Part shown: one piece after another, positions 1 through 7,784 of the stretch
Layout of the letters: the number at the start of each line of letters is the position of its first letter
How positions within the stretch are numbered: the first letter of the stretch is position 1
Source of the DNA: RHKX01 sp046330285
GTDB taxonomy: Bacteria; Actinomycetota; Thermoleophilia; Solirubrobacterales; 70-9
DNA length: 64,000 nt
NCBI GenBank assembly: GCA_046330285.1
Contig: JAXLSX010000002.1
Coordinates: forward strand, 186,001 to 250,000
Reading direction: 5' to 3'
Translations under genes and position numbers: made by a program
Notes under the pieces: generated by a model
What the model was told of the DNA's origin: nothing
Database searches by the model: none
What the model saw: the letters and a program-made list of their open reading frames with translations, nothing else

Positions 1-576
1 ATCTCCGACAACCTGGTCGAGAACTACGGCATCGCGCTCCAGACGACAACGATCGCGTTCGGGATCGCACTTGCGGTCACCTTCGCGGCTTGGTACGCGA
101 GCGAGCGGACGCTCTCGATTCACACCATTTACACGACCAAGCGCGAGGCCTTCTATTGGCTCGCGGTCCTCTTCACTTTCGCTCTCGGCACCTCCGCCGG
201 CGACCTCGTCTCCGAACAGGCCGGCCTCGGATACTTCGTCTCGATCCTCGCCTTCGGTGGCGCGATCGCTCTGGTCGCCCTGGCGCACTACAGGTTCCGG
301 ATGGGGGCGGTCCTGGCTTTCTGGCTGGCATACATCCTGACCCGGCCGCTCGGAGCCTCGATCGGAGACTGGATGTCGCAGCCGAAGTCGGCAGGGGGCC
401 TCGGCCTCGGAGCGACAGTCACGAGCTACATCTTTTTGGGCACGATCCTCGCCCTGGTCGTCTACCTGACCGTCACCAAGGTCGACGAGACCCCGACCGA
501 CTTCGACGATGCCGAGGATCCGGCTGCGCTGCCGGCGGTAGGCGCCGAACCAGCGACCGATCCCGCCCGGGCATAG
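1..576 (+). CDS. COG4705-like multi-pass membrane protein (5' end outside window)
   Basis: Frame 1 is open from the first base to a TAG at 574-576, giving 191 visible residues with the N-terminus missing. At least five hydrophobic segments alternate with short loops. Conserved-looking loop motifs are HTIYTTKREAFYWLAV, GTSAGDLVSE and RPLGASIGDW. These match my recollection of the uncharacterised COG4705 membrane-anchored family, which has no established function. The C-terminal ~30 residues are acidic and Ala/Pro-rich and probably cytosolic. The PAP2 gene follows 15 nt downstream on the same strand, so co-transcription is possible. Family assignment is from memory of motifs only. Confidence 0.72.
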   Translation: MSDNLVENYGIALQTTTIAFGIALAVTFAAWYASERTLSIHTIYTTKREAFYWLAVLFTFALGTSAGDLVSEQAGLGYFVSILAFGGAIALVALAHYRFRMGAVLAFWLAYILTRPLGASIGDWMSQPKSAGGLGLGATVTSYIFLGTILALVVYLTVTKVDETPTDFDDAEDPAALPAVGAEPATDPARA

Positions 577-591
577 GCAGGGTCGAGCGTC

Positions 592-1194
592 TTGGATTCT
601 GGGCTTCTCAGCCTGCTGAACGGCTTCGCGGCATCGGGTGGGACAGCGGGTGAGATCGCCCGGCTTCTGGCCCAGGATGCGATCTTCCTTCTAATCGGCG
701 TCCTGGCGATCGCAGCACTGCTTCCCGGCTCGGTGGCCGGCCGTCGGGTCGCTCTCTCGGCTTTGCTGGCAAGCGGCCTTGGCCTCGGTGTCGGCCAGTT
801 CCTCGCTCAACTATGGGATCGGGCTCGACCCTTTGCAGATGGCTCGGGCACCCATGCATTGATTGCCCATTCGGCGGATTCGTCGTTCCCCTCCGATCAC
901 GCCATCGTCGCCTTTGCCATCGCGGCCTCGCTCCTGTTCTGGAACCGCCGGGTCGGCGTCGCAGCGTTCGCAGTTGCCGCGCTCGTGTGCCTCGCGAGGG
1001 TGTCCGTCTGCGTGCATTACCCGACCGACGTCCTGGTCGGGGCCGCGGTTGGCACCGGCGCCGCGATGATCGTTCAACTGTCGCGCCCGCAGGGCCTGGT
1101 GAGGTCGATCGCAGACCGCGTTGGGTCCTTTTACGAATGGCTGCTGGCGCTGCTTCATCTGACTAATCACGCCGAACAGCGGGCGGAAGGCTGA
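592..1194 (+). CDS. PAP2-family phosphatase (BcrC-like undecaprenyl-diphosphatase candidate)
   Basis: 200 residues with five or six membrane segments. The three PAP2 catalytic motifs are in order: LWDRARPF (motif C1, ~res 82-89), SSFPSDHA (C2, ~104-111) and ARVSVCVHYPTD (C3, ~141-152) with the catalytic His and Asp. The spacing and RARPF form resemble BcrC/YbjG enzymes, which recycle undecaprenyl pyrophosphate at the outer face of the membrane; lipid-phosphate phosphatases of other specificity cannot be excluded. TTG at 592 is the first in-frame start after the upstream stop, with a GGCAGGG-like ribosome site before it. Its 3' end overlaps the convergent kinase gene by 32 nt. Confidence 0.82.
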   Translation: MDSGLLSLLNGFAASGGTAGEIARLLAQDAIFLLIGVLAIAALLPGSVAGRRVALSALLASGLGLGVGQFLAQLWDRARPFADGSGTHALIAHSADSSFPSDHAIVAFAIAASLLFWNRRVGVAAFAVAALVCLARVSVCVHYPTDVLVGAAVGTGAAMIVQLSRPQGLVRSIADRVGSFYEWLLALLHLTNHAEQRAEG

Positions 1195-2599
1195 TCGTCA
1201 CCGTCGCGCCGGCACCCGAGGACTCGATCGCAGCTGTTCCTCCGTGGGCCTCGGCAATCGCAGCGACGATGGCCAGTCCAAGGCCTGTTCCCGGGGTGGT
1301 CCGACCGCTTTCGGCGCGAGTGAAGCGATCGAAGGCGGTGGAGGCGAATTCGGGCGGGAACCCAGGGCCTTCGTCGCTGACTTCGATCCGCAGATCGCCG
1401 TTGACCTCAGCGCTGAGGCGAATTGCGCCTTCCCCATAGCGAAGTGAGTTCTCGATCAGGTTCCCGATCATCGAGCGCACCCGCTCAGCGTCGAGAGTCC
1501 ACTCGAGATCATCGGCCGCCTTCATCTCAATAGATCGCCCCTGGCTCTCAGCGCGAGAGATGAACCTGGATCGGCAACGATCGAGGAGCTCGTTGATCCT
1601 TGTCCCTGCAAGCTGGAGTTTGAGCTGTCCTGCGTCAGAGCGGGCCAGCTCGAGAAGGTCGTCAGCGAGTTGCTGCAGCGAGTCCGCCTCCTCGATCGCA
1701 GATGCGAACGCCGTCGCTGCCGTCTGAGGATCGTCATTGTGGCGCAGGCCGAGTTCGAGCTCGCCGCGAAGGATGGCAAGCGGTGTTCGCAGCTCGTGAC
1801 CGGCGTCCGCGACGAAGCCACGCTGGCGCTCGAGCGATTGCTCGATCCGGGCCAGCATCTCGTTCAAGGTCGCGGCGAGGCGACCGATCTCATCGTCAGC
1901 GGCCGGCACCGGCAGGCGTTCGTCAGCTCGCTCGAGCGTGATCCGGCTGGCTCGTGAACGCATCGCCTCTACCGGCCTCATGCCGAGCGAGGCGACGAAG
2001 CATCCAAGCCCTGAGGCCAGCAACAGCGCGAGCGGTCCTCCGATGGCGAACGTCGTAGCGAGCCCGGACAGCGTTTCGGCCCGGTCGCCCGTGGAGGCCC
2101 CGACGGCTACGACGAACCGGCCCTCGTCGCTGGTTACCGGGCGAGCCAGAAGCCGCGCCTTTTCCTCGATGCCAGGGACGGGGCGAGGATCGAAATAAAC
2201 GAGACCGCGGGAAGCGGCCTGTAACTCAGAGGGGGAGAGGACAGCCTTGCTGCCGAAGGCATCCGAGGAAGCGACGACTTTGCCGTTCGCTCGCACCACC
2301 TCCGACAGGATGTCCTCGGCGCCTTCGGAACGTTCGCCGGCGAGTCCCACTTCGTCGGGATCGGTGTTCTGTACCTGGCGAGCAAGATCGTCTGCCCGCG
2401 TTCGCAAGGCATCGTCGATTGAGCTGGAGAGATCATCGGCTACCCGCGTGTAGACGAAGGCGCCGACGAGGACCAGGACGATCGCCATCGACCCCGCGAA
2501 CGCGATCGTCAGTCGAAGGCGTATCGGGATGCGGCTCAGGATTGGTCTGGCTCCCGCATCCGATAGCCGCTCCCGCGCACGGTTTCGATGGAATCGCAC
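1163..2599 (-). CDS. sensor histidine kinase, two-component system
   Basis: Membrane-bound kinase of the OmpR-partner type. Two membrane segments (LTIAFAGSMAIVLVLVGAF near res 30-48 and a Gly/Leu-rich one near 180-205) flank an extracytosolic sensor region. A HAMP domain follows, then the H-box (FVADAGHELRTPL), N-box (IGNLIENSLRYG), G1 (DEGPGFP), F-box (FDRFTR) and G2 (GTGLGLAIV). All catalytic motifs are intact. It lies downstream of its response regulator on the same strand. The GTG at 2599 overlaps the regulator by 64 nt. A CTG at 2539-2537 forms a CTGA overlap with the regulator's stop and would give a more typical short N-terminus (SRIPIRLRLT). The true start is unsettled. Confidence 0.9.
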   Translation of the reverse strand: MRFHRNRARERLSDAGARPILSRIPIRLRLTIAFAGSMAIVLVLVGAFVYTRVADDLSSSIDDALRTRADDLARQVQNTDPDEVGLAGERSEGAEDILSEVVRANGKVVASSDAFGSKAVLSPSELQAASRGLVYFDPRPVPGIEEKARLLARPVTSDEGRFVVAVGASTGDRAETLSGLATTFAIGGPLALLLASGLGCFVASLGMRPVEAMRSRASRITLERADERLPVPAADDEIGRLAATLNEMLARIEQSLERQRGFVADAGHELRTPLAILRGELELGLRHNDDPQTAATAFASAIEEADSLQQLADDLLELARSDAGQLKLQLAGTRINELLDRCRSRFISRAESQGRSIEMKAADDLEWTLDAERVRSMIGNLIENSLRYGEGAIRLSAEVNGDLRIEVSDEGPGFPPEFASTAFDRFTRAESGRTTPGTGLGLAIVAAIAEAHGGTAAIESSGAGATVTISLPPAVRRD

Positions 2600-3216
2600 C
2601 CGAAGGGCCGGTCGATTTTCTGGCGGAGATACCGAACGTAGACGTCGACGATGTTGGAGCGGTTCTCATAGTCGTAGTCCCAAGCGTGCTCGAGCAGTTC
2701 AAGCCGGCTGAAGACGGTTCCGGGCTTGCGCATGAAGGTCTCGAGCAGCGCGAACTCCTTGGGCGACAGATCGATCGGCGTTCCATTGCGGCTGGCTCGA
2801 CGTGTCGCAGGGTTCAGCTGGAGGCTTCCGACCCTGAGAACCGTCGGCCGCTCCGAGTTCCCCCGTCTGATCAGAGCCCGAAGGCGTGCCGCAAGTTCTG
2901 AGAACGAAAACGGCTTCCCGAGGTAATCGTCGGCCCCCTGATCGAGCCCGGCGACCCGATCCTCGATCGAATCCCTGGCGGTGAGCATCAGGATCGGGGC
3001 CCAGACGTCGTCGGTGCGCAGCCGGCGGCAGGTTTCGAAGCCGTCGATTCCCGGCAGCATCACGTCCAGCACGACAGCATCGAAGGGCGTGCTGCCGGCC
3101 ATCCATAGCGCATCCTCGCCGCTCTTGGCAAGGTCGACGGCGAAGCCGTCCTCTTGGAGCCCTCGCCGAATCATGGCCGCCATCTTCGGCTGGTCTTCAA
3201 CTACCAGGACGCGCAT
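2536..3216 (-). CDS. OmpR/PhoB-family response regulator
   Basis: 226 residues. The N-terminal receiver domain has the acidic pocket (VVEDQ), phospho-acceptor Asp in VLDVMLPG (~res 51), conserved Thr in MLTARDS (~79) and Lys in GKPF (~101). The C-terminal winged-helix domain has LSPKEFALLETFM and the final hairpin GSGYRM. It is a DNA-binding regulator phosphorylated by the downstream kinase. The start ATG at 3216 lies 8 nt after a GATAAT box on the minus strand, so the transcript is probably leaderless. The PepSY-like gene and the MFS gene lie upstream in the same orientation and are plausible targets; that is inference from position only. Confidence 0.93.
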   Translation of the reverse strand: MRVLVVEDQPKMAAMIRRGLQEDGFAVDLAKSGEDALWMAGSTPFDAVVLDVMLPGIDGFETCRRLRTDDVWAPILMLTARDSIEDRVAGLDQGADDYLGKPFSFSELAARLRALIRRGNSERPTVLRVGSLQLNPATRRASRNGTPIDLSPKEFALLETFMRKPGTVFSRLELLEHAWDYDYENRSNIVDVYVRYLRQKIDRPFGCDSIETVRGSGYRMREPDQS

Positions 3217-3224
3217 CGCTGTGG

Positions 3225-3230
3225 ATTATC
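3225..3230 (-). promoter_or_regulatory. -10 box GATAAT for the response regulator (leaderless start)
   Basis: On the minus strand GATAAT ends 8 nt before the ATG at 3216. No Shine-Dalgarno sequence lies between them, as expected for a leaderless mRNA. Confidence 0.55.
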
Positions 3231-3284
3231 TGCGCCGAAGATGAGATTCAGATGAAAGCCGGAGGTTCGACCATGCAGCAGGAA

Positions 3285-3312
3285 GCCCCGGCGCCCGATC
3301 GGGCGCCGGGGC
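3285..3312 (-). terminator. 28-nt perfect palindromic hairpin after the PepSY-like gene
   Basis: GCCCCGGCGCCC and GGGCGCCGGGGC are perfectly complementary around a central GATC. The element lies 15 nt beyond the stop of the minus-strand gene ending at 3328. Only a short T-rich tail (TTCCTG) follows on the minus strand, so termination efficiency is uncertain. Confidence 0.6.
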
Positions 3313-3327
3313 CTCGCCTCCAGACTG

Positions 3328-3840
3328 TTAGCCGGCGTCCTGCTGGGTCTCGATCTCGTTGAACGAGGAGTCGAGGAACACCTTCAGGGCCTGACCGTCC
3401 TTCGTGATTTCCACCTCGTAGGCAGCGCCCTTCGGCGTCGGCTGATCGTTGGGGTCTTCGACCGGATCCGACTGCTCGGCCGGTTCGACGTCGCCCGTAG
3501 CCTGGCCGCCGGTGGCCTGCTCGGCCGCCGCGCGCGCCTTCTGCTCGGCGGAAGCCGGAAGCTCGCCGTCGCCATCGCCGCTCTGATCGTCGGCGGTCTC
3601 GGCGTCGGCCGCGCCCGACTCGTCGTCTGCACCCTGCTCGCCGCCGTCCTCGCGGTCGCCGGGGGCGTCCGGAGCGTCGGCAGCCTCGTTGGCCTCGTTG
3701 CCGTCGGCCTCGTTCTCGACCGCCGTTCCCTGGTCCTGGGAGCTGCTGTTGCCAGTGGCGTTGGCGATCGCCGCGCCACCGAGAGCAAGGGCCGCGAGGG
3801 CAGCCAAGGCGGCCAGTGCTCGCTTGATCTTGTCGCTCAT
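3328..3840 (-). CDS. secreted PepSY-like protein with acidic linker
   Basis: The ATG at 3840 is preceded by an AAGGAAAGGA ribosome site; a GTG at 3867 would add nine residues ahead of the signal peptide. The product (170 aa) starts with a classical signal sequence, an Ala/Leu stretch ending ..GGAAIANA, so it is exported. A ~75-residue Asp/Glu/Ala/Gly-rich low-complexity linker follows. The C-terminal ~60 residues (ARAAAEQATGG ... AYEVEITKDGQALKVFLD) have the layout of a PepSY domain, a small extracytosolic module often encoded beside two-component systems. A strong hairpin follows the stop. The function is unknown; it may modulate an extracellular enzyme or the neighbouring sensor. Confidence 0.75.
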   Translation of the reverse strand: MSDKIKRALAALAALAALALGGAAIANATGNSSSQDQGTAVENEADGNEANEAADAPDAPGDREDGGEQGADDESGAADAETADDQSGDGDGELPASAEQKARAAAEQATGGQATGDVEPAEQSDPVEDPNDQPTPKGAAYEVEITKDGQALKVFLDSSFNEIETQQDAG

Positions 3841-3933
3841 GTCGATCCTTTCCTTGGTTTCGCTCACCTGTTTGGCGAGCTCGACGGCAAGGTAGAAACG
3901 GCCGATGAGATGACGATGAAAGCCCGTGCAGCG

Positions 3934-5157
3934 CTACCGGCGCCGGGCAGCAGCAAGCAGCGGCAATGCGATGAGCATGGCCCCCGCGGGATAGATGAAG
4001 GCCGCCGACGGTGATACCGCGGTGTAGAGAATCCCCGCCAGGCCGCTGGCGATCACGTTCCCGAAGCTCTGGATTCCGGCAAGTACCCCGAAGGCGGAAC
4101 CTCTGACCTGCTCGGGGGCCATCGCCGCCACCGCCGAGTGTTCAGCTGTCTCCACGGCGCCGATGCCGATCCCGGCGCCGATGAAGCAGACGGCGAGAAG
4201 CGGAATGCTGGCGCCGGCGGCCGCGAACCCGACGTAGGCCAAGGCGAAGACGGCGACACCAGCAGCCAAGACCCTGACCGTTCCTCGCCGGTCGCCGACG
4301 TGTCCGGCGGGGAAACTGGTCAGCGTCGCGGCCGCGTTGTAAAGGATGTAGAGAGTGATGGCGATCTGGGTCGCGGAGTCAGTGCTCCGACCCGGTTCGA
4401 GCAGATCGGTTGCGCGGAGGATGAGAAGGGTCGCCGCGATGTTGCCGAGTTCGAAGACGGAGACCCCGATCATCAATCGGCCAAGACGGCCCCGAAGCAC
4501 CGGCCGAACCCGCAGCCGGATCGGTTCCCTTCTCTGCTCAGTTGGCTTTCGGGTGTGGCGGATCGCGTAGATGATCGCCACCACCGCAAGCAGCCCGGGG
4601 ATGACGGAGATCATGATCGCCGTCCGAACGCCGACGAGGCCTACGAGCGCGAGGGCGAGAAGCGGGCCGATGATCGCTCCGAGGTTGTCCATCGCTCGCT
4701 CGAACCCGTAAGCCCGCCCGTAGGCGGTCGCGTCGACGGTGTCGGCGAGGAGCGCGTTACGCGAGGGCCCCCTGATCCCGCGACTGATCCAGGCGCCGGC
4801 GCGAAGGAATCCGACCTGCCAGGCGGCGGTGGCAGTTCCGATCAGGGCCGAGAGCACGGCCGTGGTCGCGTAGCCGCCGACGGCGACGTTACGACGCCTG
4901 TGAGGATCATCGGCGAGGGCGCCGCCGCCGAGCTTTGCCGCCCCAGAGAGACCGTCGGAAATACCTTCGATGAGCCCGAGAGCCGAGGCCGGAGCCCCAA
5001 GCGTGGAGGTCAGGAAGGCAGGAAGAAGCGCGGTCGGGATCTCATGTCCCGCATCGGACAAGAGGCTTGCCGCGCCGATGCCGCGGACTCCGGGTGTGAG
5101 CCAGGGTTCGGTGCTCGCAGGCTGGGCGCGGTCATGATCATCTTGAAAGCGCTCCAT
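3934..5157 (-). CDS. MFS transporter
   Basis: 407 residues with about 12 hydrophobic segments in two halves. The major-facilitator signature between the second and third helices is degenerate (GGGALADDPHRRRNVAV), and the second-half equivalent is GHVGDRRGTVRV. The substrate is unknown; the family mostly moves small molecules with proton symport or antiport. It is the first gene of the minus-strand series leading to the PepSY-like protein and the two-component system, with 66 nt before the next gene. No clear ribosome site precedes the ATG at 5157. The N-terminal ~25 residues are polar and cytosolic. Confidence 0.85.
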   Translation of the reverse strand: MERFQDDHDRAQPASTEPWLTPGVRGIGAASLLSDAGHEIPTALLPAFLTSTLGAPASALGLIEGISDGLSGAAKLGGGALADDPHRRRNVAVGGYATTAVLSALIGTATAAWQVGFLRAGAWISRGIRGPSRNALLADTVDATAYGRAYGFERAMDNLGAIIGPLLALALVGLVGVRTAIMISVIPGLLAVVAIIYAIRHTRKPTEQRREPIRLRVRPVLRGRLGRLMIGVSVFELGNIAATLLILRATDLLEPGRSTDSATQIAITLYILYNAAATLTSFPAGHVGDRRGTVRVLAAGVAVFALAYVGFAAAGASIPLLAVCFIGAGIGIGAVETAEHSAVAAMAPEQVRGSAFGVLAGIQSFGNVIASGLAGILYTAVSPSAAFIYPAGAMLIALPLLAAARRR

Positions 5158-5206
5158 TCCTGACCGTCTCGCTGCCAGCCGACACCCTGTTCAGGGCATT
5201 CGACAA

Positions 5207-5280
5207 TGCCGGAGGAGAGACTCGAACTCCCGACACGCGGATTATGATTCCGCTGCTCTAACCGACTGAGCTACTCCGGC
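5207..5280 (-). tRNA. tRNA-Met(CAT), elongator type
   Basis: The minus strand folds as a complete cloverleaf: acceptor GCCGGAG/CTCCGGC plus discriminator A, D-arm with AGTCGGTTA, anticodon stem GCGGA/TCCGC with loop ATCATAA (anticodon CAT), 5-nt variable loop GTGTC, and T-arm GGGAG-TTCGAGT-CTCTC. The length is 74 nt and CCA is not encoded. The paired first acceptor position and an anticodon stem without three G-C pairs argue against an initiator. tRNA-Ile2 with a lysidine-modified CAT anticodon cannot be excluded by eye. Confidence 0.93.
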
Positions 5281-5393
5281 GGGAGACGGGGATCGTAGCG
5301 GGACACGAGCGCAGATTTCGGATGCTGCGATTAGTCGCGGCGGGGGTCGCGGTCTCTTCTTGTGACGAGGCAAGCGAGGCGGAGGTGAAAGCC

Positions 5394-5930
5394 GTGGGCA
5401 AGTTGATCTGGCACGTGACGGCGTCGGTGGACGGCTTCATCGCCGGACCGGACGACTGGATGGACTGGGTGTTCGAGTACCGCAGCGACGGGCCACGGCT
5501 GGCGGACGAGGTGCGGGAGTCGACCGGCGCGATCCTCGCCGGCCGGGGCTGGTACGAGGGCGCAGAGGGCCGCTACGGCGGCGCCGCCGGCATCTACGGC
5601 GGCAACTGGTCCGGCCCGGTGCTCGTCATCACGCACCGTCTCGACGACGAGCCGAACCATCCGGCCGTGCGCTTCGTCGAGGGGCCAATCGAGCGCGCGG
5701 TCGCCGAGGGCCGCGAGGCGGCCGGCGACGGCAACCTCGAGATCTTCGGCGCCGATGTCGCTCGCCAGTGCGTGGAGGCGGGCCTGATCGAGGAGATGGT
5801 CGTCCACATCGCGCCGGTCCTCCTCGGCGACGGCAAGCGGCTCTACGGCGACCCGGCGTCGCCGCTGATCGGCCTCGAGCGGATCGATCAGGACGGGTCA
5901 AGCTGCCGCTACGCGATCCGCCGCGACTGA
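5394..5930 (+). CDS. dihydrofolate reductase-like / RibD C-terminal-domain reductase
   Basis: The start is GTG at 5394, chosen because GGAGGTG at 5381-5387 is a strong ribosome site with correct spacing; an upstream in-frame start at 5322 has none. The 178-residue product shows the RibD-C/DHFR-like pattern: SVDGFIAGPDDWMDW near the N-terminus, GAILAGRGWYEG, VLVITHR, and IAPVLLGDGKRLYG near the C-terminus. Such proteins are single-domain NADPH-binding reductases of unknown substrate, common in multiple copies in Actinobacteria. A second member lies at 8429-8989 on the other strand. It is probably monocistronic. Confidence 0.85.
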   Translation: MGKLIWHVTASVDGFIAGPDDWMDWVFEYRSDGPRLADEVRESTGAILAGRGWYEGAEGRYGGAAGIYGGNWSGPVLVITHRLDDEPNHPAVRFVEGPIERAVAEGREAAGDGNLEIFGADVARQCVEAGLIEEMVVHIAPVLLGDGKRLYGDPASPLIGLERIDQDGSSCRYAIRRD

Positions 5931-6043
5931 AGCGTCGAGGAGCGCCCGCGCCGCCGATATATTGCCGCGCGCTGCCTCGGCTCGGCCGGGGCACTCGGGG
6001 ATTCAGGCAACTCGGTAACTCACTTGGCAGGAGGGACTCACTC

Positions 6044-6547
6044 GTGAGCAGGAACAGGTTCTGGATGGCGATTGCGCTCTGCGTCGCGGCCCTGGCGGCC
6101 GTCGCGGCGACGGGCTGCGGAAGCGACGACTCGTCGAGCAGCACGACCGCGGCCGAAACGACCGAGACGGCGGCCGACGACACGGTGTCGGTTTCGACGA
6201 CGACCTCGGTCTCGCCCGACATCGACGCGATCGAGACGACGATCAAGACGTGGATGCTCGAGGGCGACTGCTCGCTGATGACGGACAAGTTCCTCGAGGA
6301 GCAGACCTTCGACGACAACCCGAAGTCGGCGTGTGAGACGTTCGAGAACCTCTTCACGGCGCCGTCCTACGGCGAGGACGACATCGAGATCGGTGACGTC
6401 CAGTTCGAGAACGACAAGGCGACCGCGGTCGTCGGCGGCGGCCCCGACGGGATCAACATCACCGCGGGCGGCGAGGAGATCACCAGCACCTACCACCTCG
6501 TCTTCGAGGACGGGACCTGGAAGATCGACTCGGCCGACCTGAACTGA
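6044..6547 (+). CDS. lipoprotein with NTF2-like/SnoaL-type domain
   Basis: GTG at 6044 follows AGGAGGG at 6029-6035. The 167-residue product has a signal peptide (FWMAIALCVAALAAVAA) ending in a lipobox-like ATGC, so Cys would be lipidated after cleavage. A Ser/Thr/Glu-rich tether follows. The C-terminal ~110 residues begin with a helix (DAIETTIKTWMLEGDC), pass through alternating hydrophobic strands and end with TWKIDSADLN, the pattern of small NTF2-fold domains in surface lipoproteins. No catalytic residues are recognisable. A hairpin terminator follows the stop. Confidence 0.8.
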   Translation: MSRNRFWMAIALCVAALAAVAATGCGSDDSSSSTTAAETTETAADDTVSVSTTTSVSPDIDAIETTIKTWMLEGDCSLMTDKFLEEQTFDDNPKSACETFENLFTAPSYGEDDIEIGDVQFENDKATAVVGGGPDGINITAGGEEITSTYHLVFEDGTWKIDSADLN

Positions 6548-6559
6548 GCTTTTCGGCAG

Positions 6560-6585
6560 CGGCCCGATCCGTCAGGATCGGGCCG
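6560..6585 (+). terminator. hairpin terminator after the lipoprotein gene
   Basis: CGGCCCGATCC / GGATCGGGCCG form an 11-bp perfect stem around GTCA, 12 nt after the lipoprotein stop. No T-tract follows. The last stem base is the first base of the GTG start proposed for the next gene, so the hairpin could also limit that gene's translation. Confidence 0.6.
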
Positions 6586-7682
6586 TGGCGCCGGAGCGAA
6601 CCCAACGGACCGTCCTCGCCTGGGACGAGCGCTGCCTCGGACACGAGAACGGCTCGATGCTCGTCCGCCGGCCGGCGTCGGAGTGGCTCGACGTCCCTCA
6701 CTACGAGCGGCCGGAGCGGCTGAGCCGGACGCTGCAGGTGCTGGATCGGGCGGGGATCCTGGAGCAGCTCGATCGGCTTGACTCCCGTCGCGCGACCCGC
6801 GAGGAGCTCGAGCTCGTCCATGACCCGGCGATGGTCGACCGGATTGAGGCCGCCTGCGCCGAGAAGCGGTTCGCGACCGTCGGCCCCGAGGCGCGGGTCG
6901 GTCCCGACTCGTGGGAGCCGGCGCTGCTCGCCGCCGGGAACCTGCTCGCGGTCACCGACGCGGTTCTCGACGGCGACGCCGCCAACGGCTTCGCGATTGT
7001 CCGCCCGCCCGGCCACCACGCAACCGCTCTCGAGCCGATGGGCTTCTGCCTCTTCAACAACGTCGCGATCGCCGCGCGGCATGCGCAGCGGCGCGGGTTC
7101 GAGCGCGTGGCGATCGCCGACTGGGACGTCCACCACGGCAACGGTTCCGAGACGATCTTCTGGTCGGACCCCTCGGTGCTGTTCGTGTCCCTGCACCAGG
7201 ACGACCTCTATCCGCCGGGACGAGGCGCGCCGAGCGACCGCGGCGCCGGCGCGGGGGAGGGGACGACGGTGAATGTGCCGCTTCCGCCCGGCACCGGCGA
7301 CGAGGGCTACGCGTACGCGTTCGAGCGGATCGTCGAGCCGGCGTTGCGCGCGTTCGGTCCCGACCTGATCCTTCTGTCTGCCGGCCAGGACCCGGCGGCG
7401 TCGGATCCGCTCGGGCGGATGTGCGTCACGACCGAGGGCTTCCGCGAGCTGACCGGGAGGGCGATGGCGCTGGCGGACGAGCTCTGCGACGGCCGGCTCG
7501 TCGTCGCGCTCGAGGGCGGCTACAGCCTCGAGCAGCTGCCGTTCTGCAACCTCGCGATCGCCGAGCGACTCGCCGGCCTCGATGCTTCGTTCGCCGAGGA
7601 TCCGCTCGAACTCGACATCCCCCGTGGCCTTCGCGACTTCGAGCGGGATGCCGTCGACGCCGTGGCCGACGCGATCGCCTGA
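6585..7682 (+). CDS. histone deacetylase-family / acetylpolyamine amidohydrolase-like hydrolase
   Basis: 365 residues carrying the class I/II deacetylase fold motifs: VRPPGHHAT (two catalytic His), GFCLFNNVAIAARHA, DWDVHHGNG (zinc-binding Asp and His) and SAGQDPAASDPLG (third ligand Asp, with Gln in place of the eukaryotic Phe), plus LEGGYSL near the C-terminus. Bacterial relatives are zinc-dependent amidohydrolases acting on acetylated lysines or acetylpolyamines. The GTG at 6585 lies inside the terminator hairpin and lacks a ribosome site. The next in-frame start is ATG at 6658, but VLAWDERCLGHENGSM, which looks family-like, would then be mostly lost. Confidence 0.87.
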   Translation: MAPERTQRTVLAWDERCLGHENGSMLVRRPASEWLDVPHYERPERLSRTLQVLDRAGILEQLDRLDSRRATREELELVHDPAMVDRIEAACAEKRFATVGPEARVGPDSWEPALLAAGNLLAVTDAVLDGDAANGFAIVRPPGHHATALEPMGFCLFNNVAIAARHAQRRGFERVAIADWDVHHGNGSETIFWSDPSVLFVSLHQDDLYPPGRGAPSDRGAGAGEGTTVNVPLPPGTGDEGYAYAFERIVEPALRAFGPDLILLSAGQDPAASDPLGRMCVTTEGFRELTGRAMALADELCDGRLVVALEGGYSLEQLPFCNLAIAERLAGLDASFAEDPLELDIPRGLRDFERDAVDAVADAIA

Positions 7683-7700
7683 ACACCATCGGTAGTGCGA

Positions 7701-7723
7701 TTGACCGGGACTATCCGGGTCAA
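7701..7723. terminator. weak bidirectional hairpin between convergent genes
   Basis: TTGACC (7701-7706) pairs with GGTCAA (7718-7723), with further GG/CC pairing inside. It sits between the stop of the deacetylase-like gene and the stop of the convergent cupin gene. No T-tract is present. Confidence 0.35.
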
Positions 7724-7784
7724 GTGCACGATCGTTGCCCTGCGGAGTGCTCCGCGGGACACTCGACCGCGTCCCGGTTGGCCC

